A DNA stretch of 64,000 nucleotides from Stomorhina lunata (Eukaryota; Arthropoda; Insecta; Diptera; Rhiniidae), in assembly GCA_933228675.1 (NCBI GenBank), contig OW121743.1, forward strand, positions 87,576,768 through 87,640,767, given 5' to 3'. The notes beneath the pieces were generated by a model. The model saw only the letters and a program-made list of their open reading frames with translations. It was not told the DNA's origin and searched no databases. The position numbers were made by a program, and so were the translations under genes. Each line of letters opens with the position of its first letter. The first letter of the stretch is position 1. Positions 49,371 to 59,689 of the stretch are shown here, piece after piece.

Positions 49371-51336
49371 ATAGCGTATATTATTGTCAAAAATATCAAA
49401 CTTTACTTTAGGAACGAGAGTTGCCAAATTGATGCACTGGTATTGCCTTAACTCAAAACTTGAAATATAGCCCTCGTATACTGCAAAAATTTTGTTTACT
49501 TTAAGAAAAAATTTGAAAACATTCTCTGTTTTTCTCAGTGTTAAACTAAATTTAAGGGTTAGTTTTAATTGAATTCGAAAAGGTCATATAAATGAAATCT
49601 TGTATAAATAAAACATTTTGTCAAAATTTACCTCAAAATCTTGTAAAAGAACCAAAATTAAATTAAAAATTTTAAATTTGTTCCAAATATCTTTAAATTT
49701 GTTTTGCTATTTTTTTCAAGTTCACTTAGTTTTAAAACGGGGGTGTTTTAGATTCAAAAGCCAGAAAAAGTGGTGGTTCAAAATTCTAAAAATTGTTGTA
49801 GTATTTCCAAAAAACAGAGAAAACCACGAAAGCAAAATTAAATTAAAACAAAATAACTCAAAGGTAAATAAATGGAAAAATTCTTTCAACTAAGGCCGTT
49901 TGGATTACAAGGCAAAGGATAAGCTGAAGGGACATTTTAACCAAAATATGCACGTGTTTTTTTGAAACTCACATGCACAGAATTTTTTTTTACAAATTTG
50001 TGTGTAAGAGAATAAAGGATGCTCTAGAAGTAAATAATTGAAAGTTTTCAAAGATTTTAATTGAAATTCGAAAAAATGAAAAACGTGAGCAAAATTTCAA
50101 ACATTTGTTGTATGGAAAAAAATGTCAGTGTTAAGGTTTTTTCTTGCGGAAAATAAATTTAAATAAATTTTTTTCTTTCTGAAAATTTTCACTTTTTATT
50201 GAAATATTTTTTTGTAAAATTTATGATTTTATTTTAAATACATTTGTTTACCTTTTCACACTTTAATGTTGTCAATTAGCAATTTAACACTTCACATCTG
50301 TACAAAGTTCGTTTTGAGATCTATTGAAAATTACATGCTAAATGCTTGTTCAAATATTTACCTTAAATTAGCACTAAATACATTACAAATATATTGACAT
50401 TCATTTAAATTAGGGTTGTAACTTTAATATGAAACATATACAATGTATGTATGTGTATTATACAGCCACCTCTGTGAGATGTACAGCATTAACACGCTGC
50501 CGATGTAAAATATATAAATTGGCTGTAGAAGAAAAATATCGTCAATAATCTACATAACAACCGAATTCGCTGTTATAAAAATAAACATAGGCGTAGTATG
50601 TAGTGCTAACTTATTTAAGATTTATCTCTCATATTAACTACCTTTCGTGGCTCTTTCCAAAAAAGAAATAATTAGGTAACAATTTTCTGAGTTTTACTTC
50701 TCTTTTTGAAAATCTGCAGAACCCAATTAAACTATTGTAAAATGGTGCCATTTGCCCTATTTGAGTTCACATGAAATATTGAGGAACAACAGCTTGTTAC
50801 CACCCTAATGAATATACTTGTAATTTACCATTATTGTATTTGTATTTTACTTCAATTTAGTAAAAGCTCTATTATATTTGTTAAATTAAACACTTTACAG
50901 CAATTTAAAACTTTAAAGTGTCTATATAAGTTTATGAGTGTGTTTATATAGACGAAAGTCTGTTTATATGAAAACATTATTATATAAATAGAATAACATA
51001 AGCAGATCCTTGAAGATGTCCTCTATTGAAAATAAAATACAATATAAAATATTTTTGGTTCATTTGCGAGAATAAATCAGCAGGATTTCCATAACTTTTG
51101 TTCTTAAGGAAGAATGAATATAAAAATTTGTTAAGTTTAAATAAACATAACTTTGTCCAATCGAAACCAATAAAGCCAAGTTTATAGCATCTTATAGGCT
51201 CATGTTTTAGCTTTGTAACTGTATGCAAATCATCTGCATATATTTGCATTCTTTGCCTTAAATTAATGGGTAACAAGGGTTAAGCATATAAATATTTTAT
51301 AGAGCACATACATATGTACATACACAATTCCCACTA
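49371..51336. other. AT-rich spacer
   Basis: No gene was seen. The dispersed motif CATTAACACGCTGCCGATG lies at 50487-50505 (minus-strand copy of the family near 51770). Confidence 0.5.
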
Positions 51337-51404
51337 CATTCCAATTGGAACAAGGGTTATGAGGTGAACTTGGGACCTCTGGTATGCTAGGCGGATGACT
51401 AACC
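51337..51404 (-). mobile_element. Internally deleted SINE copy
   Basis: On the minus strand it reads AGGTTAGTCATCCGCCTAGC, then ATACCAGAGGTCCCAAGTTC, then jumps to ACCTCATAAC and again to CCTTGTTCCAATTGGAATG. This is head, then middle, then tail of the SINE at 27601 with two internal deletions. The A-box start is lost. Confidence 0.75.
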
Positions 51405-51469
51405 TCAATAAACAATATATGATTGATCAATTTAGCTTTTATAGATACGTTCGAAAATATTGGTCTGAT

Positions 51470-51600
51470 GTCTAAATTTAAACAAGCTGCGTCATTTAGT
51501 TCGTTTTTGGTAGCCGTTGATAGCCGACTACCTAGGGATTTAAAAATAAAATAGAAAAAGATGAATTTCGTTACTTTTTATGGAAAAAAATCAAAAACAT
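51470..51600 (+). pseudogene. Fragment of a mariner element (5' region)
   Basis: AATTTAAACAAGCTGCG, then TTAGTTCGTTTTTGGTAGCC, then GAAAAAGATGAATTTCGTTA match the region 58845-58950 of the mariner at 58763 in the same order. It covers the untranslated leader and the first codons only. No terminal repeats remain. Confidence 0.6.
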
Positions 51601-52391
51601 TTTAACGCGATGAGATGAGAGAAGTTGTACAATGTTCATTGTTTTAAATTTTCAAAAAATTACTTGGATATAAGAAAGCTTTCCACAATATGGCTGCCAA
51701 ATTTTCTCACAAGCAACCACCAACGCGCCATCTGTTGTTGTTGTTCTACAGACAATTTTATTTCTTTTACATCGACAGCGTATTAATGCTGCAGGGCTTA
51801 CTGCAGATGAACACGGGTCGCCGCAAAGGGTACAGAACAAAAAATAGTCGGCATAGTTGCCGTTTTTTTATACTTTTAACTAAAATGGATATTTTCTTTT
51901 CCAATGTGTAGTTCTAACGTTTTAAAAGAAAAAGTTTTCTACTCTTTTTTTTTCAAATATTTTTATAAAAAAAATTTCTATAGAAAATTTTTTTATTAAA
52001 AATTTTTCTATAGAGAATTTTTTTATCAAAAATTTTTGTATAGAAAATTTTTTTTTACAAAAATTTTTCTATAGAAATTTTTTTTTACAAAAATTTTTCT
52101 ATAGAATTTTTTTTTATAAAAAATTTTTTATAGAATATTTTTTTTATCAAAAATTTTTGTATAGAACATTTTTTTTTATCAAAAATTTTTCTATAGAAAA
52201 TTTTTTATCAAAAATTTTTTTATTGAAAATTTTTTTATCAAAATTTTTTCTATAGAAATTTTTTTTATGAAAACTTTCTTTTTTTATAGAAATTTTTTTT
52301 ATCAAAAATTTTTCTATAGAACATTTTTTTTATCAAAAATTTTTCGATAGAAAATTTTTTTATCAAAAATTTTTCTATAGAAAATTTTTTT

Positions 52392-52624
52392 AAAAAGTTT
52401 TACTGTAGTGTATTGCACAAAGAATCCCAATTTATTACAATTATTTATTATTGTAATAAATAGTTTTTTGATAAAACCAAAAAAGGGAAACCTTTCCTCG
52501 ACGCGTTTCGATGGTTGGTTAGACCATCTCATCAGGAGGATTATCCCTAATTCTAGACAGAGCGAAAACCTCACATTATGTATAATTTGAGGGACTGAAT
52601 AAATACGAATTATTATTATTGTGT
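52392..52624 (-). mobile_element. MITE of the 31731 family, copy 2, truncated
   Basis: The end AAAAAGTTTTACTGTAGTGT, then ATTGCAC and ATCCCAATTTATT, matches the right terminal repeat of copy 1. The interior CCTCGACGCGTTTCGATGG and CAGGAGGATTATCCC is inverted relative to copy 1. The opposite end is cut off at GTGTC (52620), where the CTATAG array resumes. Confidence 0.8.
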
Positions 52625-52814
52625 CAAAAATTTTTCTATAGAAAATTTTTTTATCAAAAAATTTTTTATAGGAAATTTTTTTATCAAAAATTTTTCTATA
52701 AAAAATTTTTTTATCAAAAATTTTTCTATAGAAAATTTTTTTATCAAAAAGTTTTTTTTATAGAAAATTTAGTTATCAAAAATTTTTCTAAAAAAAATTT
52801 TTTTTTTCAAAAAT

Positions 52815-53071
52815 AAGCCAAAAATTGTTTACGGAGAAACCAAAATTTCTCGATGAGTTTCGATGGTTGGTTAGGCCATCTCTTCAGGAGGATTATCCCT
52901 AATTTAGACAGATCGAAAACCTCGCATTAATACTTATTTACAAACAAAACTTTTTAGAATTATATTCATAAAACATCTAAATTGGGGATAATCCTCCTAA
53001 AGAGATGGCCTAACCAACCATCGAAACGCGTCAAGGAATTTTGGTTTCTCCGCAAACAATTTTTGGCTTTT
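52815..53071. mobile_element. Foldback element with ~93-bp inverted arms
   Basis: The left arm (52815-52907) begins AAGCCAAAAATTGTTTACGG and ends in GGATTATCCCTAATTTA. The right arm (52977-53071) is its complement, from TAAATTGGGGATAATCCTCC to CAATTTTTGGCTTT. The arms contain the same core (CGATGGTTGGTTAGGCCATC) as the MITEs at 31731 and 52392. The loop is about 70 bp. No coding capacity. Confidence 0.88.
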
Positions 53072-53169
53072 TATCAATAAATTGGTCTGTTACATTAATA
53101 AATAAATGTAACAGATTTGGGATCAAATGCGAATAGTCATTCTTTTTGAATAATATTTACATCCCGACA

Positions 53170-54100
53170 ATTTTGTTATTTTTTGAAAATTTTTTTATAA
53201 AAATTTTTCTATAGAAATTTTTTTTTTCAAAAATTTTTCTATAGAAAATTTTTTTATCAAAAATTTTTCTATGGAAAATTTTTTTATCAAAAATTTTTCT
53301 ATAGAAATTTTTTTTATCAAAAATTTTTCTATAGAAAATTTTTTTATCAAAAGTTTTTCTATAGAAAATTTTTTTATCAAAAATTTTTCTATAGAAAATT
53401 TTTTTATCAAAAATTTTTCTATAGAAAATTTTTTATCAAAAATTTTTCTATAGAAAATTTTTTATCAAAAATTTTTCTATAGAAAATTTTTGATAAAAAA
53501 ATTTTCTATAGAAAATTTTTTATCTTAACTGTTTCTATAGAAAATTTTTTATCAAAACTGTTTCTATAGACAATTTTTTTTATTAAACATTTTTCTCTAG
53601 AAAATTTTTTTATCAAACATTTTTCTATAGATAATTTTTTTATCAAAAATTTTTCCATAACAAATTTTTTTATCAAAAATTTTTCTACAGAGAATTTTTT
53701 CTCAAAATTTTTTCTTTAGAAAATATTTTATCAAAAAGTTTTATATAGAAATGTTTTTATCAAAAAGAAAAAAAAATTATGAAAAATTTTCTAAAGAAAA
53801 TTTTGTTTATTAAAAAATTTTCTAAAGAAAATTTCTTTAATCAAAAATTTTTTTATAAAAATTTTTTAGAATTTTTTTTTATTTTTCTTCAGAAAAATAT
53901 TTTTATCGAAAAATTTTGTATAAACAAATATTTTTATTCAAATTTTTTTTCGATATATTTATATTGAAAATTTTTTATTGATCGATTATGGAAAAAATTT
54001 ATTATCGATCTAAATCTATAGAAAAATATTTTTACCGAAAAATTTTCCATAGGAAAATATTTTGATCGAAAAATTTTCCAGAGAAAATTTATCAAAAATT
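53170..54100. repeat. CTATAG minisatellite, TTATC-linker (minus) orientation
   Basis: The 30-bp units are regular at 53210-53500 and degenerate afterwards. This is the mirror orientation of the arrays at 35110 and 48285. Confidence 0.94.
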
Positions 54101-54104
54101 TTTC

Positions 54105-54235
54105 TAGCCTTAGCTTTCTCTCATTGGAAAATCGTCTCCTTTAGTTTTTTTCGATTAGAGTAAAAGCTTATCGAAGGGACCATACGTCAAGTCAATGTAT
54201 GGAAGTGCAATATCTTCATATTATAGAGTCTTTGG
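54105..54235 (-). repeat. Dispersed repeat fragment (family D), inverted copy
   Basis: GCCTTAGCTTTCTCTCATTG, then CATTGACTTGACGTATGGTC on the minus strand, and TATTATAGAGTCTTTGG match 37050-37172 in reverse. Confidence 0.65.
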
Positions 54236-54245
54236 TTGGACTAAG

Positions 54246-56123
54246 TGTATAGGACTAAAAGAAGACAATGTCGAAAATTAAATTGACTTCTTTTTATTAA
54301 AATTTGCCCTCGTATCTCCAAAACTTGCCAGAGAAACGATATTGTTTGTGGATTAAACATAAGAATGTCAGGTTGGTTTGAATCATTTTTTTCTTTAAAT
54401 TTTGCTACAAATGACAGTAATGGGATAACATTGATGTATTATTAAGAATAATTTTTCTATACTTGAAGGAATGAAATAAATACTTGAAATATTTTTATGA
54501 CAACATAAAAATACCAAATTCAATGTCATCCCTTAGACTTGATATTCCTCATATTTGTAGAATATAATGAAAAAATCTTTGGCTTTAGAAATTGAATTGA
54601 ATGCACTCAAGTTGAAAAATTCTATTGTACCCCAAAGAAACGCAAAAAGAAATATTTATACTTATTAAGTATAAATATTTGCTTAAAACTTCAACCAATG
54701 AACATCCTCCTCTAAAACCAAAAATGTTTGAAATCGAGAAAAAGGAACAAATATTCCAAAAACTCGAAAAAATTCATATGTTTATTTAAGGTTATGATGA
54801 TGATGACGGGGTATCTGTCTATATTTTTTGAAGCTTTAGAAATACTAAAAATTTGTTTCTGGTATAAAAATAACAATGAATATTTTTTATTTGTTTGTTG
54901 CTTCTTATTTTTTGTATGAATGAATTTTGGGTTATTATATTTTTTTTTAGATGATATTTCCGTTTATTACATTGAGATCCCTTTTTTGCGCCACAATGCG
55001 TTAATATTTTTTGACAATTTCATTATTTTACTTTCAAAAAGAAAAAGGTTTTTAAATTTTATGAATTTGTTTGAAATTCTTAAGGAAAATCCTTTTTCCT
55101 TGGCTTTTAAGGAATAAAATTTGTAAAATTTTATTTTTTAAGTTATCTTGAAAAAAGGTCAAATTTTTTGTATACTTAATAATGATGATTTTGTTAAAGG
55201 AAAGTTATTAAAATTTAACTTTCCCTCCTACTAATTAGAGAATAACACCCTTAAGTTATTATTATGATTTTTATTAAATTTTTTATATTAGTGTTTTTTT
55301 TGAAGGAAAATATTTTATTTAATGTTTGTTTCTAACCAAATATAAAAGTTAACAAGTAGAAAATTTTTAAAATTTAATATAATTTTAATAAGGTTGAAAA
55401 AATTCTTAAAATGTTTTTCATTGATTTGATTTTTTGCTTGAAAAAGTACTCATTATTTAAGAAAAAGCTGAAACTTTGATGATACAATTTTTTTCTAGAG
55501 AAATAGCAGGACTTAAAAATGAATCCTTGAAAGAATAATGTTTATTTGAATTATGCATTACTTACTTAAAATTTGTGAATTCTACATATACTTAGGGACT
55601 TACCTAAAAAAGAAAAGAAATTATAAAATGTTATTAAATAGTTTCGAATATTTATACAAAAGTTTAAAAATAAAAATTTAGAACAATATAGAATTTATAA
55701 AAACTTATATTATTTTTAATTTAAGATACAAATTGCCTTGAAAAATGTGGATAAAATTTGATTTTATTTTTCTATACATTCAACTTCAATGGCGCTAATT
55801 GAATTGGTCAAATAATTTTTCGATAACTTTTTTTGAAGTATACTTTTCTTTAGCCTCAAAATACGGTCACATTGATAAAACATTTAATTGAAATTATTAA
55901 ATATTTGATCCTTGTAGTCTGACCACAAAATATTTTTGAGGTTCAAACAAGAAACATGTTGATTTGAAGAAACAAAATCAATTTTCCTAATGTGACCACG
56001 CAAGAGCAAATATTTTATTAAATTTTGATCAAATAATTATTTAATCTTACAAAATTTTTGTAACATCAAACAGGGGCAAATAACAGCTGAGCATATGTAT
56101 TGTTTACTATTAAAACAGAAACA
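54246..56123. other. AT-rich spacer
   Basis: No gene was recognised. Short frames at 54728-55117 are low-complexity and rich in Phe/Ile/Lys. Confidence 0.5.
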
Positions 56124-56277
56124 ATAACATCAAATATGAGAAACAACAACATCAAATTTGAGAAACAACAACATCAAATTTGAGAAAAAACAACATCAAA
56201 TATGAGAAACAATAACATCAAATTTGAGAAACAACAACATCAAATTTGAGAAACAACAACATCAAATATGAGAAACA
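56124..56277. repeat. 22-bp tandem repeat, about 7 units
   Basis: The unit is ACATCAAATTTGAGAAACAA plus CA, with TTT/TAT variation; for example CATCAAAT starts at 56128 and 56150. The hAT element inserted only a few bases beyond its right end. Confidence 0.93.
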
Positions 56278-56602
56278 AATTGCTAGATACCAGTGTTGCC
56301 ACCAACCAAATGTTAAATTACACATGTATCATACCAAAATTACACATGAGATTAAGAATTACACATGCTTTTTTTTGGCAAAAACTTACTTGGCCTATAT
56401 TTGCAACCTGTTAAGGTCAAAGGCCGAGCAAATTTTAGAATTCTATGCGTTTCGATCTTGTGCGCATATTCTCAAACTTCGTAGGCCATGTTTTAAAAGA
56501 CTTTCCTCTACATGGTCTTTTCATCAATGTTTCGGATGACCCCTTCTAACATATGGGAGAACTCGCGGCACATGGTAGCTCATTACATTAACGAGTTATA
56601 AG

Positions 56603-56644
56603 GTAGTTCCCTGGCAGCATTGAACGCTGCTGCCAGGGAACTAC
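56603..56644. other. Perfect 17-bp hairpin inside the hAT element
   Basis: GTAGTTCCCTGGCAGCA (56603-56619), the loop TTGAACGC, then TGCTGCCAGGGAACTAC (56628-56644), an exact complement. Flanking AAG/TTT can extend it by up to three weak pairs. It is GC-rich in a very AT-rich region. The function is unknown; it may be only a chance or replication-derived inversion. Confidence 0.9.
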
Positions 56645-56645
56645 T

Positions 56646-56997
56646 TTAACACTGCGAAATTAAAATATAGTTAATAACTTTTTGCAAAGTAGGAAACAAT
56701 CTGTCTTTCAATGTATTCTTTAAATCAGAAACTTTTATCCAATAATCTTTTGGCTCCAAATTGCTGTGAAGCCCAAAATTTCAAAATCTAAGAGTTCAAT
56801 TGCTATTTTGGGATCACAATATCCACAATTAAATAAATATCGTCACTAAAATTAAATACTTTTTTTAATTTGACGAATTGCCTCGATATAAAAATCTCGG
56901 CTATCTTGAAGCATTTGTTTCCAATAAGTATTGGGATTTTAAGACATAATTTTTTTTCGAAACGCATAGAATGTTGTAACATTAAAAAGATTGCATT
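56646..56997 (-). pseudogene. hAT transposase C-terminal relic
   Basis: On the minus strand, 56646-56759 reads LEPKDYWIKVSDLKNTLKDR followed by LFPTLQKVINYILISQC and a stop. This resembles the C-terminal dimerisation region of hAT transposases, where a FW-V--LK segment leads to F--LS-F---LL-LPHS. The usual SSA-ERxFS end is absent; the hairpin begins right there. Upstream (to 56997) another frame begins MRFEKKLCLKIPILIGNKCF and ends in a stop. Frameshifts and stops separate the pieces, and no catalytic region is left. The family call comes from pattern memory. Confidence 0.55.
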
Positions 56998-57269
56998 ATA
57001 TTAATTATTTCGATTTCGAAAGGGACGTACAAATGTTTACTTTTTAAAATGCATGTGTTGAAAACTGTTAAAAAATATTACTATAGCTGGCACTCAAAAA
57101 CGACAAAAATTTAAATTACACATGAGTTACACATGCAGCCAGTTACACATCGTCTACACATGAAAATAAAAATTACACATGATATGTGTAATTACACCTA
57201 AAGTGGCAACACTGCTAGATACACAATTTTGCTTTGAAAAAATTTGATCAAATATTTTTTGGGAAAACA

Positions 57270-58289
57270 TTTACGGTCCAATTTATAAAAATTGTATATT
57301 TTGGCTTATAAGCTTACAATATTTATCATACACTTATTGTTTAATAAGCCATTAATAAAAATTTGATTTTATAAACATGTTATGAACATATTATAACAAT
57401 TACACACTTTTATAGTTTTTGTGCTTTTATGTTGGTAATACCACGTTTCAAATTGTCATTTTGTGCTGTTCAAATAAAAATTATATAAGTAAATTACAAT
57501 TTGAAAAAATTTCTGTATATGAAGTAGCTCAGTGGGTAGTGTCTCCGCCTAGCAGTCGTAAGTCGTGAGTTCAAATCTCAGTGAAGAATTGAGCAAGAAA
57601 TTTTTTTAATTTATTTCTTTAATTACATTAAAAAATGTATCTTTATTGATGCCAGTGTTCAAATCGGAACAGGTCATTTTCACTTTTTTAATTTTTCTTA
57701 TTAAAAATTATTTTTTTATTAAAAAACATTTTGAAGAAAATTTACTCCAATCTGGTTACTTTTTTCAAGATTTTAGAAAATCGTGCCGCTAAGCAATCTA
57801 CTGATTTAATATAAGATATACTGTGAAAGTATACATATGTATGTATATATGGTAAGGCGTTACTTAAGGTAGAATCAACATATTTTTGAATAAAGAGAAA
57901 TTAATTATCGATTTGTTGTAAGGATCAATGAAAAATGCATTCATAAAGTCTTTTTTCTTTAATCGCAGATAAATAGTATTAAATAATATAAAAATCGTAT
58001 TCCTTTTTTTCAATTAATGTTTTTAAATTTATATAAAAAATCATTTTGTTTGCCATCAAATGTGTTAAAAATAAAAAAAAAGTCGCAATTATCAAATTTT
58101 TAAGCAACCAAACTTTTTATTGTATGCTTATAGTTGGGTACAGGCCACAATAAAAATTTCAAATTTTATGATAGGTTATAACAGTTTAATAAAATATTTT
58201 TCCTTTTATAAATTCAATTTTTCCCATTTTAACTTATAGTAGCTTTAAAACCTATTATAGTTTGTTTATAAATTAGGCTGTTAATCTTT
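57270..58289 (+). mobile_element. 1-kb repeated element, copy 2 (inverted partner at 40821-41839)
   Basis: It begins ACGGTCCAATTTATAAAAAT and ends near TTATAAATTAGGCTG, mirroring copy 1. A tRNA-like stretch lies at 57518-57594 with A box TAGCTCAGTGGGTAG (57525-57539) and B-box-like GAGTTCAAATCTC (57567-57579). The acceptor and anticodon stems do not pair, so it is not a working tRNA. High similarity to copy 1 over the full length suggests recent spread or conversion. Confidence 0.85.
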
Positions 58290-58762
58290 AGTGTGACCAT
58301 AAATAAAAACTGTTTTTTTGTTTATACTTTGAACGTATTTTTTCTGTATTTTATCAAATAAAAATCGTCAAAGAAATGTGCAAGTGTGACCACAAATTTT
58401 TTATTATATTGTTTTGACAATATTTTACTCAAAATATTTGATTTAAATGTTTAATGAGTCTGACCGTACCTTTAGTTTCTGTGAATAACCCTTATCGGCA
58501 ATAAATTGTTTTTCAGAGATATTTCCCTTAGGGTCAGATGTGCAAAACACAAATCTTTTGATTTGTTACTTTATGCGGCACTCACTTTGAGAAAAGCTTT
58601 CGGACTTCTCACTATTCGTTCACAACATATTCAACATAAAATTTCTCGTTATACATTTTTTCAACAAAAGTTGCTATAACTCACAAACTAATAGCCCGAC
58701 AGTCAAGTTAATAAACAAACCTTTTGAGAGTTAAGGATATAAATCGAATCTATTTTATGGTA
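58290..58762. other. Spacer
   Basis: No feature was recognised. Confidence 0.45.
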
Positions 58763-59686
58763 CTAGGGCAGGTTAATAAATACTTGTCTATTTGCATTTC
58801 CCGGCTACTTTTAAAAAGACAACGCTGACCCTGCGTTATCCTTTTTAAATTTGAACAAGCTGCCTTAGTTAGTTTGCATTTTGTAGCCATTCGTAGCAGA
58901 GTGCCTCGAAGTTTAAGAAGAAAATTGGAAAAAGTGAATTTCATGCTCTTTTATTTTTTCGAAAGCAAAAAAAATCACTGATACCAATGGTAGGCTTGAA
59001 AAATATTATAATAATCCATTTCCATGAATTTCGATGTAGCAGTATAAGCACCAAAGTTCCAGAATGCTCTGATGCTCAGTTGAGGTCTCTACATTCAAAA
59101 CAACTTAAATAATTCATGATTTGGTTTAAGCCCATCAAAAATTAAAAGTGGAAAAGATTGTGGATATAATAAGCAAACCATGTGAATCAGTGGTTTCAAT
59201 TTTAAATGTTTTTTGGCGTTTTTAAACGGCAATATAGGCGAGTTATTGTACCGTTTGATAACCTCCGACGAAATGCGTATCCATCACAACACCCAGTGGA
59301 CCAAACATTGGGTTTGTCAGTTTGAATCGGCTTCAAAATAGAAAAAAGTGGGATCAACAGCCAATAATGTTATGGCCACAGCTTTTTAAAAATGAAAGGG
59401 GTACAATCATCTTTGATTGCCTTTAAAAGGGGAAAATAATCAACTTAGACATATACCGTTTCCAACCCCTTACATAATCCGACATATTCTCTAGATTCAG
59501 CCCTGAAAGACTATTTCTTCTTTCCAAACTTTAAGAAATGGCTTGACAGAAAAGATATGATTTTAAAGAAATAATCTTATAAAAAGCGACTTTTTTTTGA
59601 TGATTTCGGCCAATTATATTTTTCGAGAGAAACGTTGGACTAGGTAATAAATGAAAAAAAGGTATGGCCTTATTGACCTGCCCTCG
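58763..59686 (+). mobile_element. Internally deleted mariner-family element
   Basis: The left end CTAGGGCAGGTTAATAAATA (58763) and the complement of the right end, CGAGGGCAGGTCAATAAGGC (to 59686), form terminal inverted repeats. TA lies on both sides (58761-58762 and 59687-59688), the target duplication of the Tc1/mariner superfamily. At 924 bp it is shorter than the usual ~1.3 kb; part of the transposase N-terminal half is missing. A 5' fragment of the same family lies at 51470-51600. Confidence 0.88.
59203..59686 (+). pseudogene. Mariner transposase, decayed C-terminal half
   Basis: Frame by frame it reads LLYRLITSDEMRIHHNTQWT and KVGSTANNVMATAF, then GTIIFDCL, then LKDYFFFPNFKKWLDRKDM. 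These correspond to the mariner blocks around ITxDETWIHH (first catalytic Asp, present at about 59267), the KVMATVFWD block, and SDYFLFPNLKKWL near the end of the catalytic core. The conserved HDNA-type block with the second Asp is not readable. There are several stops and frameshifts. The plus strand agrees with the terminal repeats. It is non-functional. Confidence 0.85.
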
Positions 59687-59689
59687 TAA

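Larger units (their letters stand above)
51814..54100 (+). mobile_element. Composite CTATAG element: end A plus long, repeatedly invaded array
   Basis: End A (51814-51886) reads GGGTCGCCGCAAAGGGTACA, then ATAGTTGCCGTTTTTTTATA, then CTTTTAACTAAAAT. CTATAG arrays in the minus orientation follow (51945-52390, 52625-52800, 53170-54100; unit CTATAGAAAATTTTTTTATC and AAAAATTTTT, 30 bp). They are interrupted by a truncated MITE and a foldback element. No end B was found; the family D repeat begins at 54105. Confidence 0.6.
56291..57214 (-). mobile_element. hAT-superfamily element, 924 bp, non-autonomous
   Basis: The terminal inverted repeats are CAGTGTTGCCAC (56291) and GTGGCAACACTG (to 57214). They are flanked by the exact 8-bp target duplication CTAGATAC (56283-56290 and 57215-57222), the hAT hallmark. 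Inside both ends the word TTACACATG is repeated in direct and inverted orientation (about three copies on the left, six or seven on the right). This resembles the subterminal transposase-binding repeats of hAT elements. A decayed piece of transposase lies on the minus strand (56646-56997). A GC-rich perfect hairpin lies at 56603-56644. The element cannot move without a transposase from elsewhere. Confidence 0.95.

Noticed and set aside
56246..56539. 97-residue frame
   Set aside because: It starts in the 22-bp repeat and runs across the hAT target duplication and terminal repeat, so it cannot be an ancestral gene.
57518..57594. Functional tRNA gene
   Set aside because: A and B boxes are good but the acceptor and anticodon stems do not pair; the same sequence sits in both copies of a transposon-like element.
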